Positions 42,519 through 52,616 of a stretch of 64,000 bases of DNA are shown here, piece after piece (the first letter of the stretch is position 1; each line of letters begins with the position of its first letter). Below the pieces are notes generated by a model that was not told the origin of the DNA, did no database searches, and saw only the letters and a program-made list of their open reading frames with translations. The DNA is from G963668345 sp965226215 (GTDB lineage: Bacteria > Acidobacteriota > Terriglobia > Bryobacterales > UBA6623). Made by a program: the position numbers and the translations under genes. The stretch spans positions 3,224,001-3,288,000 of the forward strand of contig CBDDCH010000002.1 in the NCBI GenBank assembly GCA_965226215.1. Direction: 5' to 3'.

Positions 42519-42928
42519 CTCCATCTCGTTGGTGCGCTGGCCCTTCTGCCGGCCGTTGGGATGCCGGCAACAATGCCGGCACAGCACGCTGAAAGCGTGC
42601 GCCACATGGCTTGCGAGCCCGACATTTGCGACTCTATAGTGAACTTGCCCCCAGGACGGTCCACGAGTCATGAAGGGTCGGGCATCCCCGCTCGCATTTC
42701 GGCGGAGCCGTGGGTCGAGCCTGTTGCTGCTTCTCCACTTCTTGAGGAAGAACAATGGCATGAATAGGCAAGTCGGCATCCCCACCAAACGAAGATGAGA
42801 ATCTCCGCATCATAGCGTAGGCGGGTGTTGAGCGTGGAACCGTTTACAGCTATATCTTGCGCGTGCAACAATGGCTCCTGATCCCACGGCTTTTGGGACC
42901 CAAGATATCCCTTCGTCTTTCATTCGCC
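42519..42928. other. Intergenic gap with repeat
   Basis: A 410-bp gap between the IS3 end and the sulfatase start. It contains a double stem-loop repeat (42562-42606). No gene is supported. Confidence 0.5.
42562..42606 (+). repeat. Double stem-loop repeat, copy 5 (different first stem)
   Basis: Hairpin one is TGCCGGCAACAATGCCGGCA, unrelated in sequence to other copies, but hairpin two GCACGCTGAAAGCGTGC and GCCACA are conserved. Confidence 0.75.
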
Positions 42929-44751
42929 ATGAATTCCACCACGGTGCGGAGGAAAAATACTCACCCGATTGTGACTCTCGTGGCATCCCTGAGCATCTCA
43001 GTGGTGTTCACGCTCGCGGCAAGCGTAGTGCTCCTGATTATGAGCAGCTCGACCGAGTTCGTTCGCCCGCGGGATCTCGGACTTTTGCGCCTTGCCTACA
43101 AGTATTTGGATGGTCCGATCGTGTATCTGGACCGCGCTCTCCCCGCGCTTGTCAGCCGGCATTTTTACTTGCCCGATCCGGCGAACATACTGCCTCTTTC
43201 CGCCTGGACCGCCATTTGGAACCTCCCTCTTGTTTGGCTAGCGGCGATCATTCTCTCCCTGCCCGTTTGGATGTTGGTTCGACGTTTTCCTCCTGGCGCG
43301 GAAAGACCGAAGCGAGAGCTATTCTGGGAGCGGATCTATCCTCTAGCCTGTTTCCTGGCGATGCCCTCGCTCGTTGTGATCATTTGGTTTGATTATGAGA
43401 TTTTGAAACGGCTGGCCGAGGGAAAACTCCCGACGATGAACGAGACTCTGGCACTTATGGCTTTGCCCGGTCTCTGGCTTCTAGCGTTGTGGGTCCGGCG
43501 AGTGTTTTCGGGCTTCCGCCACTTTTTGACGCTGGGAGCGGCGTTGGCCCTGGGTATTATCGCCGCGGGTCTCGCCCTGGACGCTGCACGATCGCCTGTG
43601 ACTGGCGGCTCTGTTCCTCCGGTGGCCGGGATTGATGCCCGACCCAACGTGCTGCTGGTGTCCATTGATACGTTGCGGCGCGACCATTTGAGCTGTTATG
43701 GGTACGAGCGGGAGACGAGTCCGAACATTGACTCGCTGGCGGATGAGGGGGTGCTGTTTCAAACAGTCGTAGCGCCGAGTGCCTGGACCCTTCCGGTGCA
43801 TACCACGCTCCTGACGGCCCTTCCACCCACTCAGCATGACGTCATCACCCCCTACAGGCGCCTGAAACCAGACGTCGTGACGCTTCCGACAGTGCTGCGG
43901 GATGCGGGCTACGCCACGGCGGCGTTCGTCTCGACAACACTTCTCAACGTGGCATTTGGTCTGTGGCGGGGGTTCGATCACTACGACGACTACACGCACA
44001 TGCACACGGGCTACACCGACCGGTGTCGGGTCTCTACCCCGGCGCTTGTTGACGCCGTCAAGGACTGGCTGGAGGCGTGGCGCCTCCGCGGGAGCGGGCG
44101 GCCTTTCTTCGTGTTTCTTCATTTATATGACGTCCACTCTAAGCATCATCATCGGCAACCGGGAGTGGCTCTCTATTGCTCCCCAACTCCTTTCCAGGAC
44201 ATGTACGATCCTAGCTACAGGGGTGAAAACAAAGGGCAGCGGCTGATTGGCACGCACAGCTCGACAGAACGGATGTCGGAGCGAGATTCAATCCACAATA
44301 TGGCGCTTTACGATGGGGAGATCCGATTTGTTGACGACCAACTGGAGAATCTGTTCGCTATTTTGCGGAGTCTCGGCGTGATGGACCGTACCATCATTTC
44401 GGTTGTCAGCGACCATGGCGAAGAGTTTTATGAACACGGCAGACAGGGCCATCATCAGTCTCTCTACGACGAGACGATTCTTGTACCCTGGGTGATGCGC
44501 TTCCCCGAGAAGATCCCGGCCGGCCGAGTCGTGGACGCTCAAGTAAGAGTGATGGACATCGCCCCAACGATCCTGTCGCTGGCCGGTATTGCTCCGACAC
44601 CCGGGTTCGGCGTTCTCAAGGGCGACCGCCGTTTTGCCGGGGCGGACCTGGCGCCTCTGGTGTCTTCACCAAACACAGACTTTTCCCCGTTGCCGGCGTT
44701 CGCCGACCTGCAAGGGACACTCGCGGCCGTGCGAACCGAAGAATGGAAATA

Positions 44752-45782
44752 ATGGGGTATCCACTTGACTCAGGTGACCCCAAGATGTAGTATGCGCCTT
44801 CGTGGAGGATTATCCACGCGACCTGCTCGAGTTCGAGGTACGCTTCGCCAGCGAAGAGGCCTGTCGCGACTATCTGTCCGCGTTGCGCTGGCCGGAGGGT
44901 TTCCGCTGTCCGGGATGCGGGCATGAGCGGGCTTGGCCGGTGCGCAAAGTGTGGTTCGAATGCGCTCGCTGCGGGCGGCAGACGTCGGTGACCTCGGGCA
45001 CGATCTTCCAAGACACACGTAAGCCGCTGCGGCTGTGGTTCCGGGCGATCTGGCACGTCACTTCGCAAAAGAACGGGGTCAGCGCGCTGGGTCTGCAGCG
45101 CGTTCTCGGGTTGGGCAGCTATCAAACCGCGTGGACCTGGATGCACAAGCTGCGGCGAGCGATGGTGCGTCCGGGGCGGGAGCGATTGGCGGGCGTAGTC
45201 GAGGTCGATGAGACCTATTGGGGCGCTGAGGAAGAGGGTGTGAGCGGCCGGCAGACCGAGCGTAAAGCCTTGATTGCAGTAGCCGCGGAAGAGAGAGGCC
45301 GCGGGCTAGGACGGATCCGCATGCAGCGCGTGCGGAACGCATCGGCGGCCAGTTTGATGCCCTTCGTGGAGGAGTCGGTCGAGCCGGGAAGAGTGGTGCA
45401 CACCGACGGCTGGCTGGGCTACGAGCCGCTGGAGAAGAAGGGCTACCAGCATCGCATCGTCTTTCTGTCGGGCCGCCGCAAGCAGGCCTCGGAATTATTG
45501 CCGAGGGTGCACCAAGCGATCTCGTTGCTCAAGCGCTGGCTGCTGGGCACGCACCAAGGCGCGGTTAGCCACGAGCATCTGGACTACTACCTCGACGAGT
45601 TTGTGTTCCGCTTCAACCGGCGCAACTCACGCAGCCGGGGAAAACTCTTCTACCGCCTTGTGCAGCAGGCAGTCGCCGTGGACCCAACGCCGTATCGATC
45701 GATCGTCGCCGACTGGGACGCTGAGGCCCCGTGAGCCCAACCACAAGATGTTGTGGTTACCTGAGTAAAGTGGATACCCCAT
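44752..45782 (+). mobile_element. IS1595-family element, copy 1
   Basis: A 1031-bp element with inverted ends ATGGGGTATCCACTTGACTC (left) and, reversed, ATGGGGTATCCACTTTACTC (right). It is flanked by an 8-bp target duplication TGGAAATA (44744-44751 and 45783-45790), as expected for IS1595. A nearly identical copy lies at 48550-49580 in the opposite orientation. Confidence 0.93.
44802..45734 (+). CDS. IS1595-family (ISXO2-like) transposase, copy 1
   Basis: A 310-residue transposase with an N-terminal zinc ribbon (CPGCGHERAW, CARCGRQ), helix-turn-helix, and DDE/N core (VVEVDETYWG, HTDGWLGY, then FNRRNSRSRG). Start is GTG 44802. It differs from copy 2 by two residues I can see (E/G near 18, R/S near 208). 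Intact. Confidence 0.93.
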   Translation: MEDYPRDLLEFEVRFASEEACRDYLSALRWPEGFRCPGCGHERAWPVRKVWFECARCGRQTSVTSGTIFQDTRKPLRLWFRAIWHVTSQKNGVSALGLQRVLGLGSYQTAWTWMHKLRRAMVRPGRERLAGVVEVDETYWGAEEEGVSGRQTERKALIAVAAEERGRGLGRIRMQRVRNASAASLMPFVEESVEPGRVVHTDGWLGYEPLEKKGYQHRIVFLSGRRKQASELLPRVHQAISLLKRWLLGTHQGAVSHEHLDYYLDEFVFRFNRRNSRSRGKLFYRLVQQAVAVDPTPYRSIVADWDAEAP

Positions 45783-46096
45783 TGGAAATATATACTGCCT
45801 CTCGACGCGGTGGGTGCGGAGGAGCTCTACAGTCTTGCCGACGATCCTAAGGAGTTAATCAATCTGGCGGAGGAGAAACCTCAGGTGAGGGATCTGTTGC
45901 GCGACGAACTACTTCGCTGGCGAGAGTCCGGCGGCTCAGCGCCCCAGTCGCCCGAAGCAACGAATCTGACCGAAGAGGAGCGCAAACTCCTGAAGTCGCT
46001 CGGCTACCTTCAGTAGTTCGGCCCTAGTCAGGTCGTCGTGCAGTTCGGACGCGCTTGCTTGTCTCCAGGTCCAGGGCGGCGCCTTGATCAATTCCT

Positions 46097-46650
<554 letters not shown>

Positions 46651-46661
46651 CAGCGTGACCC

Positions 46662-47150
46662 TCACTCCGTCTGTTTGATACAGACACGAACTTCGAAAGT
46701 TGCGTCCTCCACTTTAAAGGGGACGATGGTCCAACTCGCTAGAACCGGAGTCCGGGTGTGAAAGTTTTTGCCGTAGACTACCGTGGGCACAGTGAGAGCC
46801 AAAGGGCCGGTTTGCGTCTCGATACTTTCCTTGAAGTTGCCGAGGATCATGTTGGCAAGTTCGCCGATGCCGTCGAGGACTTCACCATTAACCTCCGCAA
46901 CTTCGGTCATCAGTAAAGCCGATCCCAGTCTACAGGCGAAATCCTCCGAGCAATAGAACATACCGGTACCTGTCCAGGGACCGGTGAAGCCGAGAAGCGC
47001 GACAACACCGTTGATCGCCTCCGGTTGGGAGTGATCGATCGGTTCCAGGGCCTCGATGCCGAGGTCCATCATCGTGGAGAAGACATTCTCGGTCGCTCCC
47101 CGAACAGCATCAACGATTACCTGCTGATCCATCGTAGTTTCGGCCGGCAT
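46662..47150 (-). CDS. CheX-like CheY-P phosphatase
   Basis: A 162-residue CheX-family protein. The active-site segment GIGELANMILGNFK provides the E and N residues that CheX/CheC/FliY enzymes use to remove phosphate from CheY. I start at ATG 47150 (MPAETTM); ATG 47132 is possible. It follows the CheY gene by 67 bp on the same strand, suggesting a receiver-phosphatase pair, though no other chemotaxis gene is visible. Confidence 0.85.
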   Translation of the reverse strand: MPAETTMDQQVIVDAVRGATENVFSTMMDLGIEALEPIDHSQPEAINGVVALLGFTGPWTGTGMFYCSEDFACRLGSALLMTEVAEVNGEVLDGIGELANMILGNFKESIETQTGPLALTVPTVVYGKNFHTRTPVLASWTIVPFKVEDATFEVRVCIKQTE

Positions 47151-47217
47151 CAGATTGTTCTCTTGCCCCTTCGGGAGTAGCGACCCTCGGGCGTTTTCTG
47201 GCGAGGGACGAGTACTC

Positions 47218-47595
47218 CTACTCTGGAATGACCTTTGATATAGCGCCCTCCATCTGGGCCGTTGTGAACGGTTTGCGGATGAATCCCTTGGCTCCCAGCG
47301 AGATGGCTTCCATAACGGTCTTCTCTCCACCCTCGGTGGTGACCACGATCACTGGTAGATCTTTGTGCGGCGTCTCTTTGAGTCGCCGCAAGAACTCCAG
47401 GCCATTAACGTTCGGCATGTTGATGTCGGAGAAGATCATATGGATGGGGTCGCCATTGAGCTTCTCTAGGGCTTCGGCGCCGTCGTTGGCCTCCACTACT
47501 GAATCGATCCCGGAGGTGCGGGCCTGTCGCAGGCTACGCCCCAGGATTTTTCGCATGACGGAAGAGTCGTCCACAATCAATACGTTGATTCCCAT
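47218..47595 (-). CDS. CheY-like single-domain response regulator
   Basis: A 125-residue receiver domain with D9/D10, phospho-acceptor D57 in SDINMPN, a threonine in VVTTEGG (86/87) and K108 in RKPF. There is no output domain, so it signals by protein contact. It precedes the CheX-like phosphatase gene and they are probably co-transcribed. Confidence 0.92.
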   Translation of the reverse strand: MGINVLIVDDSSVMRKILGRSLRQARTSGIDSVVEANDGAEALEKLNGDPIHMIFSDINMPNVNGLEFLRRLKETPHKDLPVIVVTTEGGEKTVMEAISLGAKGFIRKPFTTAQMEGAISKVIPE

Positions 47596-47767
47596 GGGTT
47601 CCCCGCGAGGCCGTCCACTTTAACGTATCGACCGGCAAAGGGCCACACCTTAGACCTGCGTTAGCGGTCGTTTCAGACACCGGCTGAAGAACGGGAAAAG
47701 GGTGCCCCAACCGGCCCCTTTTCGGGTGTTGCCCGGCGGCTCACCAGCCCGACCGAGGCGCCCTCGA

Positions 47768-47925
47768 CTAGCAGCCCGTGGCAAAAGTCGTGCAGGAGCG
47801 AAAAATCGGGGACTGCCACCAATTTGCTCCCCGTCATGACCCAAGAAACAAAGCACTTAGCCTGAAGCGAATTGGCTGGCTGTACCCGATTTTTCGCGAC
47901 CTTCACTTCTACCACGGGCTGCTAG
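47768..47925. repeat. 158-bp inverted-repeat (MITE-like) element
   Basis: The ends CTAGCAGCCCGTGG and CCACGGGCTGCTAG are exact inverted repeats. A second inner pair, GCGAAAAATCGGG/CCCGATTTTTCGC, extends the similarity to about 45 bp per arm. It lies between the CheY gene and the FAD oxidoreductase remnant and has no open frame. Confidence 0.75.
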
Positions 47926-48549
47926 TCCTCGTCTATGGGGGATGCTTACTGGTCGATCTTGCGGGGCACGAGAGGTTGCGTGCTCTCCAATGAGCGGAGC
48001 TCCTCCAGACTGATCTCGCGTCCTTCTTCGTGGTACTCCTGGTCGACGTTGACTTGCCACAAGTCGTAGTGGCCTCCCACGATGTTTCGGGCCGCCAGCA
48101 TGGCTGTAAGCATCGAGTGGTCTTGGTTGTTGTAGCGGTGCATCCCGTTGCGGCCGACGAGCTGCAAGTTGGGCAGCGTGGCGAGAAAGGCGCGCACTTT
48201 GGCCACCGCCGCGTCGTAGCCGCGATTGTAGACCGGATAGGCCTTTTTCATGCGCACTACGGCCGCGTCGATGACGTCACCAGGATCAGCTAGTCCAAGG
48301 GTCGCCAATTCGCGTTTGCCCAGATCGATGAGCTGCTCCTGGGAGCTGGTCCAGAGATCATCCCCTTCAAAGCAGAAATATTCAAGGCCTAGACAGCTCG
48401 TCTTGGGGTCGGCGACCATCTCCGGGCTCCAGTTGCCGTAGTTTTGAATACGCCCCATCTTGACGCTGGGTTCGTGGATGTAGATCCAGTTGTCGGGAAA
48501 CAATCCATCGCGTCGAATCACGAGAGCGACGGTAAGGAAATCACGGTAT

Positions 48550-49580
48550 ATGGGGTATCCACTTGACTCAGGCAACCCCAACATCTTGTGGTTGGGCTCA
48601 CGGGGCCTCAGCGTCCCAGTCGGCGACGATCGATCGATACGGCGTTGGGTCCACGGCGACTGCCTGCTGCACAAGGCGGTAGAAGAGTTTTCCCCGGCTG
48701 CGTGAGTTGCGCCGGTTGAAGCGGAACACAAACTCGTCGAGGTAGTAGTCCAGATGCTCGTGGCTAACCGCGCCTTGGTGCGTGCCCAGCAGCCAGCGCT
48801 TGAGCAACGAGATCGCTTGGTGCACCCTCGGCAATAATTCCGAGGCCTGCTTGCGGCGGCCCGACAGAAAGACGATGCGATGCTGGTAGCCCTTCTTCTC
48901 CAGCGGCTCGTAGCCCAGCCAGCCGTCGGTGTGCACCACGCTTCCCGGCTCGACCGACTCCTCCACGAAGGGCATCAAACTGGCCGCCGATGCGTTCCGC
49001 ACGCGCTGCATGCGGATCCGTCCTAGCCCGCGGCCTCTCTCTTCCGCGGCTACTGCAATCAAGGCTTTACGCTCGGTCTGCCGGCCGCTCACACCCTCTT
49101 CCTCAGCGCCCCAATAGGTCTCATCGACCTCGACTACGCCCGCCAATCGCTCCCGCCCCGGACGCACCATCGCTCGCCGCAGCTTGTGCATCCAGGTCCA
49201 CGCGGTTTGATAGCTGCCCAACCCGAGAACGCGCTGCAGACCCAGCGCGCTGACCCCGTTCTTTTGCGAAGTGACGTGCCAGATCGCCCGGAACCACAGC
49301 CGCAGCGGCTTACGTGTGTCTTGGAAGATCGTGCCCGAGGTCACCGACGTCTGCCGCCCGCAGCGAGCGCATTCGAACCACACTTTGCGCACCGGCCAAG
49401 CCCGCTCATGCCCGCATCCCGGACAGCGGAAACCCTCCGGCCAGCGCAACGCGGACAGATAGTCGCGACAGGCCCCTTCGCTGGCGAAGCGTACCTCGAA
49501 CTCGAGCAGGTCGCGTGGATAATCCTCCACGAAGGCGCATACTACATCTTGGGGTCACCTGAGTCAAGTGGATACCACAT
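48550..49580 (-). mobile_element. IS1595-family element, copy 2
   Basis: A 1031-bp element nearly identical to copy 1, in the opposite orientation. It is flanked by a 10-bp direct repeat ATCACGGTAT (48540-48549 and 49581-49590). One inverted-repeat base differs (ATGTGG versus ATGGGG). Confidence 0.93.
48598..49530 (-). CDS. IS1595-family (ISXO2-like) transposase, copy 2
   Basis: 310 residues, same domain structure as copy 1 and differing by about two residues. Intact zinc ribbon and DDE core. The close identity points to recent transposition within this chromosome. Confidence 0.93.
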   Translation of the reverse strand: MEDYPRDLLEFEVRFASEGACRDYLSALRWPEGFRCPGCGHERAWPVRKVWFECARCGRQTSVTSGTIFQDTRKPLRLWFRAIWHVTSQKNGVSALGLQRVLGLGSYQTAWTWMHKLRRAMVRPGRERLAGVVEVDETYWGAEEEGVSGRQTERKALIAVAAEERGRGLGRIRMQRVRNASAASLMPFVEESVEPGSVVHTDGWLGYEPLEKKGYQHRIVFLSGRRKQASELLPRVHQAISLLKRWLLGTHQGAVSHEHLDYYLDEFVFRFNRRNSRSRGKLFYRLVQQAVAVDPTPYRSIVADWDAEAP

Positions 49581-50182
49581 ATCACGGTATTTGAGCTGCC
49601 GCGCGGCGTTCAGAACTTCTTCGGGCGGGGCCGGATCGAGGCTCTCCACCAGCTCACGAATGGCGATACTACTTATGAAGTGTTCGGCTGGATAGGCCAC
49701 ACCACCCGCTTGAACGGCTTCCACTCCGCCTTTGCTCCAACAGATTCGTTCGATGGGAGAGTCAAAAACCACTCGCGACCCCATCGACTTCACGATCATG
49801 TGGGTCCGCTCCCACATCATTCCAGGTCCATGCCGGGGATAGAGGAACTCGTCGATCAGCGTCTTGACGATTTCTTCCTTACTCTTTCCCCGCTGGCCGA
49901 AGAGTGCATTCTTGACGGCGGTTGTCAGCGACAGCCCTTTGATACGCTGCGCGGCCCATTCGGCGTCGATCTGCGTGCAGGGGATGCCCCAAACCTTTTC
50001 TGTGTAGGTCTTGAAGAAGACCTCGAAAAGCCGTTTGCCGAAGCGGTTGGAGACCCAGCTAGCGAAATCCTCTTCGGGCTTGGTCGGAAACACCGTGGCC
50101 CAGCCATAACTGGCGACGCAGCGAATGGTTTCCAGCAGCCCCAACCCGGCTAGGGCGTTGAAGGGCTTGAGCGGGTAGGAGA

Positions 50183-51596
50183 GAGCTATAACCAGAAGTT
50201 GTGGATGAGCCTCTGAGGGGAGGCGGCGTATCCTGACGATTGAGGAAGCAACTCAATCGTTTTCTGGAAAGGAACAAGGAGGATACGCCATGAGTCAGTG
50301 TGAAGCTGCTGAGAGCAGCAGTCAAGTCAACCCCCAAGTCATTGATGGAAAGGAACGCTCGCCCTTGGATGAGGTGCTGCGCCAAGGAGCGCGCCAGATG
50401 CTGGTCAAGGCCGTGGAAGCCGAAGTGACCGCCTACATCGAAACGCATCAGCACGAAGTCGACCAGGACGGCCGGCGGCTGGTGGTGCGCAACGGTCACG
50501 CCCGCGAGCGCACCATCGTCAGCGGCGTGGGTCAGCTGAAGATCCAGGCGCCGCGGGTCGACGATCGCCGAGTCGATGAGCAGGGCCGGCGCTTTCGTTT
50601 CACTTCCCAGATCCTGCCGCCGTATCTGCGGCGCACGAAGAGTGTGGAGGAGTTGATCCCCTGGTTGTACCTGAAAGGGATCTCGACGGGCGATTTCAGC
50701 GAAGCGCTGGAGGCCTTGCTGGGGCCCGACGCTCCGGGCCTGTCGGCGACGACGGTGGTGCGTCTCAAAGACGTCTGGCGCCGCGAGTACGAGGCTTGGT
50801 CAAAGCGTGACCTCAGCGGCCAGCGGTTTGTTTACATTTGGGCCGATGGCATCTACTCGAATGTTCGTCTGGACGATGAACGGCAGTGTTTGCTGGTTGT
50901 GATGGGAGCACTCGAAGACGGTCGCAAGCAACTGCTGGCGGTGCACGACGGCTTTCGCGAAAGCGAACTGTCGTGGCAGGAGTTGCTGGAGGACTTGAAA
51001 CGGCAGGGGCTCGAGCTGCCGCCGAAGTTGGCGGTGGGCGACGGAGCGATGGGGTTTTGGGCGGCACTGCGGAAAGTCTATCCGGCGACCGGTGAGCAAC
51101 GCTGCTGGCTCCACAAGACGGCCAACGTGCTCAATAAGCTGCCGCAGAGCATGCAGGGCAAAGCCAAGCAGGCGCTGCGCGACATCTATCTTGCCGAGAG
51201 TCGGCAGACGGCGGAGGCCGCTCTGGACCGTTTCAAGAACCTATACGAGAAGAAGTTCCCCAAAGCGGTCGAGTGCCTGGAAAAAGACCGCCAAGTGCTG
51301 CTGGCTTTCTACGACTTTCCGGCCGAGCACTGGGGGCACTTGCGGACGACGAACCCGATCGAGTCCACCTTTGCGACGGTCCGTTTGCGGCAGCGACGAA
51401 CGAAGGGTTGTGGCAGCCGCGAAGCGTCGTTAACGATGGTCTTCATGCTGGCCCGCCAAGCCGAGCGCCACTGGCGACGCCTGAACGGTTCGGAAGTGAT
51501 TGTTCATGTCTTAGAGGGAAAGGTTTTCAAGGATGGATTGATGGTTCAGGAAAACGCCGCCTGACCTCGCCCATCCACAACATTTGACAATATCTC
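50183..51596 (+). mobile_element. IS256-family element, copy 1 (no target duplication)
   Basis: A 1414-bp element. The left end GAGCTATAACCAGAAGTTGT and reversed right end GAGATATTGTCAAATGTTGT are imperfect inverted repeats. The flanks (gtaggaga and gtgctcgg) do not match, unlike copy 2, so this copy sits at a rearranged junction. Both neighbouring genes lose their 5' ends here. Confidence 0.9.
50290..51564 (+). CDS. IS256-family transposase, intact copy
   Basis: A 424-residue mutator-type transposase. DDE residues are in YIWADGIYSNVR (first D), AVGDGAMGFW (second D) and the late FATVRLRQRRTKGCGS after NPIEST (E). It starts at ATG 50290 with a GGAGGAT ribosome site upstream. Confidence 0.93.
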   Translation: MSQCEAAESSSQVNPQVIDGKERSPLDEVLRQGARQMLVKAVEAEVTAYIETHQHEVDQDGRRLVVRNGHARERTIVSGVGQLKIQAPRVDDRRVDEQGRRFRFTSQILPPYLRRTKSVEELIPWLYLKGISTGDFSEALEALLGPDAPGLSATTVVRLKDVWRREYEAWSKRDLSGQRFVYIWADGIYSNVRLDDERQCLLVVMGALEDGRKQLLAVHDGFRESELSWQELLEDLKRQGLELPPKLAVGDGAMGFWAALRKVYPATGEQRCWLHKTANVLNKLPQSMQGKAKQALRDIYLAESRQTAEAALDRFKNLYEKKFPKAVECLEKDRQVLLAFYDFPAEHWGHLRTTNPIESTFATVRLRQRRTKGCGSREASLTMVFMLARQAERHWRRLNGSEVIVHVLEGKVFKDGLMVQENAA

Positions 51597-52461
51597 GTGC
51601 TCGGTCGTCGTTCCCTGCTATCAAGAGGAAGGGGTAGTGGAGGAGACCGTAAGGCAAATACATGATGTCCTTGCGGGTGAGTCGTTCGATTGGGAGATGG
51701 TTTTCGTCGATGACGGGAGCACTGACGCGACGGGAACGATCCTTGATGATCTAAGCCAGCGATTCCCGCGCCTGCGGGTGATTCACCAGGAAAAGAACAT
51801 GGGCTATGGAGCCGCTCTCAAAAGGGGCTTCCGCGAGGCGAAATACGATCGGCTGGCCATTACCGACGCCGACGGCACCTATCCTAACGAAAGAATACCG
51901 GAGTTCGTGAAACTACTCGACCGGGCTGACATGGTGGTGGGTGCTCGGATTGGGGCCAATGTCAACGTACCACTCTTGCGAAAACCCGTTAAGTCGCTTC
52001 TTCTTACGTTCAGCCGCTGGATGTCCAAGGCGGACATCAGGGACATCAATAGCGGCCTCCGCTGCATGTGGGCCCACCATGTTGTGACTTTCTGGTTCAT
52101 GTTGCCAGACACGTTTAGCTTTACGACCACCATCACCCTGGCGATGCACATGCATGGTCTAACTGTGGCGTACGTGCCCATTGACTACCACCAACGGGTG
52201 GGTCGGAGTTCGATTCGCCCTGTCCGTGACACGTTCAAGTTCTTCTCGCTGGTCGTTCGAGCCGTGATGTATTTCCGACCCTTGCAGGTGTTTGGCTCCC
52301 TAGCCCTGTTTCTCATGATTTCTTCGGCAGCGGCGGGTATCATCTCCAAATTTCTCGGGCAGCAGTTGCCCGACGTGATCATAACGGCTATGTTTTCCAC
52401 GGGAATCATCCTACTTGCTTTAGGCCTGCTTGGTGATCTCATCAATGTACGACGGAAATAG
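51597..52461 (+). pseudogene. Family 2 glycosyltransferase, 5'-truncated by IS256
   Basis: From the IS junction the frame reads CSVVVPCYQEEGVVEETV, the first strand of a GT-A family 2 glycosyltransferase, then FVDDGSTDAT, ITDADGTYP and two C-terminal membrane helices (about 51920 bp onward equivalent; LFLMISSAAAGII and FSTGIILLALGLL). It resembles DPM1/GtrB-like polyisoprenyl-phosphate sugar transferases. The start codon is lost, and the first in-frame start (GTG 51637) lies after the nucleotide-binding strand, so the product is probably inactive. Confidence 0.83.
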
Positions 52462-52616
52462 GACACCGGCGAACCCTGCCGGAATGCTTGGTCCTGTAGA
52501 GGCAGAACGGCCGGGCACCATGATGTTGACGGTCCACGGCCATATTAGTGGTCCCTACTGACTCGTCCGGAGCCGGGCGACGCTGGCACGGTAAGAGTGT
52601 ACTGGTGGCATGAAGC

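Larger units (their letters stand above)
42929..46016 (+). pseudogene. Membrane sulfatase-fold gene interrupted by IS1595
   Basis: The gene encodes about 680 residues once the element at 44752-45782 and one 8-bp duplication are removed. It has about five N-terminal membrane helices, then a sulfatase/alkaline-phosphatase-fold domain: SIDTLRRDHLSCYG (metal aspartate), SAWTLPVHTTLLTAL (where a formylglycine Cys would lie in true sulfatases; not seen), SDHGEEFYEHG and ADLAPL. The frame runs to TAA at 44750-44752 formed at the junction, then resumes as YILPL to GYLQ at 46016. It may modify envelope polysaccharide or lipid, but is now broken. Confidence 0.87.
47946..50182 (-). pseudogene. FAD-dependent oxidoreductase, truncated and IS-interrupted
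   Basis: An FAD oxidoreductase of the amine-oxidase/UDP-galactopyranose-mutase-like group. The 5' part (50182 to 49591) reads ASYGWATVFPTKPEEDF and FKTYTEKVWGIPC, and breaks at the IS1595 copy (48550-49580). Joining across one copy of the 10-bp repeat gives LKYRDFLTVALVIRRDG and then YNRGYDAAVAKVRAFL and GRNGMHRYNNQDHSM, to the stop at 47946. The N-terminal FAD-binding GxGxxG region (about 80-100 residues) is missing, cut by IS256 copy 1. Such enzymes occur in polysaccharide loci, but this one is inactive. Confidence 0.85.
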
